Both the position numbers and the translations under genes were made by a program. Of a DNA stretch of 7,361 nt, positions 5,361 to 7,361 are shown in pieces. The notes under the pieces were generated by a model. The model ran no database searches. It saw nothing but the letters and a program-made list of their open reading frames with translations, and was not told where the DNA came from. The stretch is from Myxococcales bacterium (GTDB taxonomy: Bacteria > Myxococcota_A > Polyangia > Polyangiales > Houyiibacteriaceae), in contig CP070650.1 of assembly GCA_020354595.1 (NCBI GenBank), positions 628,718 to 636,078 on the forward strand, given 5' to 3'. The first letter of the stretch is position 1, and every line of letters starts with the position of its first letter.

Positions 5361-5524
5361 GGGGGCGTGGAAGAATCGTCGACGCGGGAGGAGCTCAACG
5401 CGAAGCGAGAGCAATACAAGAGAGTGCGAGATCTGGCCCTGCGAGACAAGCGGGAAGAGTCGTCGAGGTGCGGCAGATCACTAGGCGGCTTGCCCGATGA
5501 GACTACGCCGGTACTCTTGAATTC
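5361..5524. promoter_or_regulatory. Divergent intergenic region (kinase / Cys-rich lipoprotein)
   Basis: This 164-bp gap must hold the promoters of both the minus-strand kinase operon and the plus-strand Cys-rich gene. I find no convincing -35/-10 pair and no strong inverted repeat. The in-frame TGA at 5498-5500 sets the upstream limit for the start of the plus-strand gene. Confidence 0.4.
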
Positions 5525-7361
5525 TTGTCCTGTTCCCCCCGCCACTCAGACTCGTCCAAAAACGACGCGCATCGGATTCGGAGCATCCGCCGGTTCCTTC
5601 CCCTCAGCATCGCACTTTCACTCTTTGGGGTGAATTGCTCGGAAGGTTCGTCGACGCAGCTGATCGTGCTGATGGACACGGACTATTCGGTTCCCGCCGA
5701 AGTCGACCGAATCCGAGCCCGCGTGGGCAAGGTGGTCGAGTCCGAAAGTGGTGCTCAAGAGCAGGAAACCTGGGTTCGCGTGTTCCCGGTGTCTAACGAT
5801 GCTGCTGCGGGGCCCGAGGCCCATGCACTTCCAGCCACGTTCGCCGTCGTGGCCGCTGATTCGGACATCGACCGGGAGATCATCGTCCAGCTCGAAGCCC
5901 TCGGAACGGGGACTGACCGGGTCCTGGTGACCCGGCGTGTGAGGACGGGATTCGTCCCCGGGCAAGCACGACTCGTGAGAATGCTGCTCTACCAGGCGTG
6001 CGCAGAGGCGGCGTGCGTTGATGGACAGAGCTGTGGCTGCCCCGGAGGGACCGCGTGCTCGGCACCATCCTGCGTGAGCGAGGCCCTCCGACCCGAAGAC
6101 TTGGAGCGCATGGATGACCCTGCTTCGCTCCCACCGGACTCCGAGTTTCCAATCGTCGACGGAACGGACTCCGGTGTGCCCCTCGATGCGGGAACCGAAC
6201 CGGACGGTGCCGTCACCTCCGACGGCGGCGTGGAATGCGAGCCGCCTCTCACGCTCTGCGATTTCGAGTGTGTGGACACGCGGAGCGACCCGCGTTACTG
6301 CGGGGACTGCAGCACCGTTTGTCCTGGTGGGTACGTGTGCGAATCCTCGGCATGCGTCGATCCGGCGGACTGCCGGACGAACGAGCTCGGCTGCACCGGA
6401 TTTACGTACTGCGACGAGGCCACCGGGAGCTGCCTGCGTGGTTGCACCGAGGACGAGCAGTGCCTCAGGAACCAGGAGATCTGCGAAGTCGACACTCATG
6501 AGTGCATCTGCGCGCCAGGCTTTGAAAGGTGCGCCTTCGACTGCGTGGACACGCAAGCAGACCCCCGCTTCTGTGGTGGTTGCCTGACCTCGTGTCTTCC
6601 AGGAGAAGTCTGCGACGCCGCCATCTGCGTCGATCCCGGTGATTGCCGAACCAACGGCATCTCGTGCACTGGATTCACTTACTGCGACCAAAGCACGGGG
6701 GATTGCCTGCGTGGCTGCTCACAGGACGCGCAGTGCACCGGGATGAACGAGGTGTGCGACATGATCCTGCACGAATGCGTTTGCCGCGTCGGTTTCCACG
6801 ATTGTGCTGGTGTCTGCGTCTCCGACGCGGACGTCGCGACGTGCGGCACATCCTGCGTTCCCTGCCCCGCTCCCCAGGGTTCGGTTCCCATCTGTGCTGC
6901 AGGCGTTTGCGACTTCGTTTGCAGCGACGGGCTCGAGCGCTGCGGCTCCGACTGTGTGGATACGCAAACGGATCCGCGGTTCTGCGGTGACTGCATCACC
7001 TCGTGTCCGGCGGGCGAGGTCTGCGAGGCCGGCGCTTGCTTGGATCCCGGCGATTGCCGCACCAACGGCATCGGATGCAGCGGCTTCACGTATTGCGATC
7101 AAGCTACGGGCGACTGCGTACCAGGTTGTGGAGGCGACGCGCAATGCACGGGGGATAACCAGATCTGTGACACCACCGCGCACGACTGTGTGTGCGCGAC
7201 TGGATTTCATGACTGTGCGGGTTCGTGCGTGTCTGATCTGGATGTCAACACGTGCGGCGCCTCCTGCGTCCCCTGCCCCGCCCCGCCGAGCTCGACACCC
7301 ACCTGCATCGTCGGTGTCTGCGACTTCGTGTGCAACGAGGGATTCGAGCAATGTGGGGACA
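5525..7361 (+). CDS. Cys-rich modular repeat protein, probable lipoprotein (3' end outside window)
   Basis: The frame is open from after TGA 5498-5500 to the window end, over 600 codons. A hydrophobic stretch, FLPLSIALSLFGV, followed by Asn-Cys (Cys codon 5636-5638) and Ser/Gly looks like a lipoprotein signal, though Asn before the Cys departs from the usual lipobox. Then comes a globular domain beginning TQLIVLMDTDYSVPAEVDRI, a pattern I associate with myxobacterial outer lipoproteins. It continues through TGFVPGQARLVRMLLYQAC and a first Cys cluster to a low-complexity Asp/Gly spacer. From 6269 the protein is a Cys-rich array of two module types. Many paired Cys imply disulfides, so an exported, probably cell-surface, location. 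The start is uncertain: no ATG lies in frame upstream of the signal, and TTG 5525 is the only common start codon there, without a clear Shine-Dalgarno. Adhesion or ligand binding is possible; no catalytic motif is seen. Confidence 0.85.
   Translation, partial: MSCSPRHSDSSKNDAHRIRSIRRFLPLSIALSLFGVNCSEGSSTQLIVLMDTDYSVPAEVDRIRARVGKVVESESGAQEQETWVRVFPVSNDAAAGPEAHALPATFAVVAADSDIDREIIVQLEALGTGTDRVLVTRRVRTGFVPGQARLVRMLLYQACAEAACVDGQSCGCPGGTACSAPSCVSEALRPEDLERMDDPASLPPDSEFPIVDGTDSGVPLDAGTEPDGAVTSDGGVECEPPLTLCDFECVDTRSDPRYCGDCSTVCPGGYVCESSACVDPADCRTNELGCTGFTYCDEATGSCLRGCTEDEQCLRNQEICEVDTHECICAPGFERCAFDCVDTQADPRFCGGCLTSCLPGEVCDAAICVDPGDCRTNGISCTGFTYCDQSTGDCLRGCSQDAQCTGMNEVCDMILHECVCRVGFHDCAGVCVSDADVATCGTSCVPCPAPQGSVPICAAGVCDFVCSDGLERCGSDCVDTQTDPRFCGDCITSCPAGEVCEAGACLDPGDCRTNGIGCSGFTYCDQATGDCVPGCGGDAQCTGDNQICDTTAHDCVCATGFHDCAGSCVSDLDVNTCGASCVPCPAPPSSTPTCIVGVCDFVCNEGFEQCGD
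6269..7361 (+). repeat. Cys-rich coding repeat array, modules A-A-B-A-B
   Basis: Module A is 273 bp (91 aa), runs from CVDTxxDPRxCG to CxCxxGFxxC, and occurs at 6269-6541, 6542-6814 and 6953-7225. Module B is 138 bp (46 aa), starts CVSDxDVxTCGxSCVPCPAP and ends VCDFVCxxGxExCG. It occurs at 6815-6952 and from 7226 to the window edge. The A+B period is exactly 411 bp (6542 to 6953). The first A has no B after it; the junction falls at the shared Gly-Phe/Leu-x-x-Cys motif, as expected for in-frame recombination. Conserved phrases include DCRTN and GFTYCD. Confidence 0.92.

Noticed and set aside
5361..5414. TTG start at 5414 for the kinase
   Set aside because: Adds 18 residues rich in Arg and Leu before the usual kinase N-terminus, with no ribosome-binding site. 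ATG 5360 is preferred.
5618..6691. 357-codon minus-strand frame opposite the Cys-rich gene
   Set aside because: It is antisense to the repeats and to the signal and N-terminal domain of the plus-strand gene. The plus frame has regular Cys spacing, a signal sequence and family-like motifs. The same applies to the minus frames at 6679-7089 and 6719-7351.
6269..7361. CRISPR-like direct repeats
   Set aside because: The repeats are long (138 and 273 bp), diverged, in frame and encode conserved Cys patterns; there is no short repeat/spacer structure.

Overview
The window looks like chromosomal DNA from a myxobacterium-like organism (Myxococcota; a Polyangiales- or Nannocystales-type lineage is my guess). 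The signs are moderately high G+C, a membrane-anchored PknB-type Ser/Thr kinase coupled to a periplasmic TPR/PEGA protein, and a probable lipoprotein with an Asp/Gly-rich spacer and long Cys-rich repeats typical of that phylum. This assignment rests on family resemblance only; no searches were run.

Layout. Positions 1-660 hold no confidently assigned gene. They contain a perfect 14-bp palindrome (81-94), one weak minus-strand hypothetical ORF (295-567) and a strong hairpin (584-605). At 661-713 lies the 3' part of a tRNA-Leu gene, from the anticodon loop through variable arm, T arm and acceptor strand, with no 5' half. This is the usual footprint of site-specific integration into a tRNA gene. 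Its polarity suggests that the DNA to the left is the distal end of an element and that the DNA to the right is the original chromosome.

Positions 835-2967 are a two-gene plus-strand operon. The first gene is a Rieske non-heme-iron oxygenase of the KshA/Neverland (steroid-acting) type. The second is a class I SAM methyltransferase with the architecture of sterol C-24 methyltransferases. The pair suggests modification of a sterol or another polycyclic lipid. The Rieske gene carries an in-frame TGA (1165-1167) just after its second cluster motif, at a position that is often Cys in relatives, while every metal-ligand motif on both sides is intact. The TGA is followed by a GTG with a Shine-Dalgarno-like sequence, and 27 nt downstream by a GATT-capped hairpin. 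A recent nonsense mutation or sequencing error is the simplest reading. Reinitiation and selenocysteine insertion are less likely but testable. Hand-counted blocks suggest this operon is lower in G+C than the DNA to its right.

Positions 3100-5360 (minus strand) are a two-gene operon: a Ser/Thr kinase with one membrane segment and a periplasmic tail, overlapping by 7 nt a secreted TPR + PEGA protein with its own C-terminal membrane segment. The two operons converge on a hairpin-rich 132-bp gap (2968-3099). Divergent from the kinase, a plus-strand gene starts near 5525 and runs off the window end. It encodes a probable lipoprotein with a modular Cys-rich array (order A-A-B-A-B) and is the longest coding sequence here, although it has no in-frame ATG at its signal peptide.
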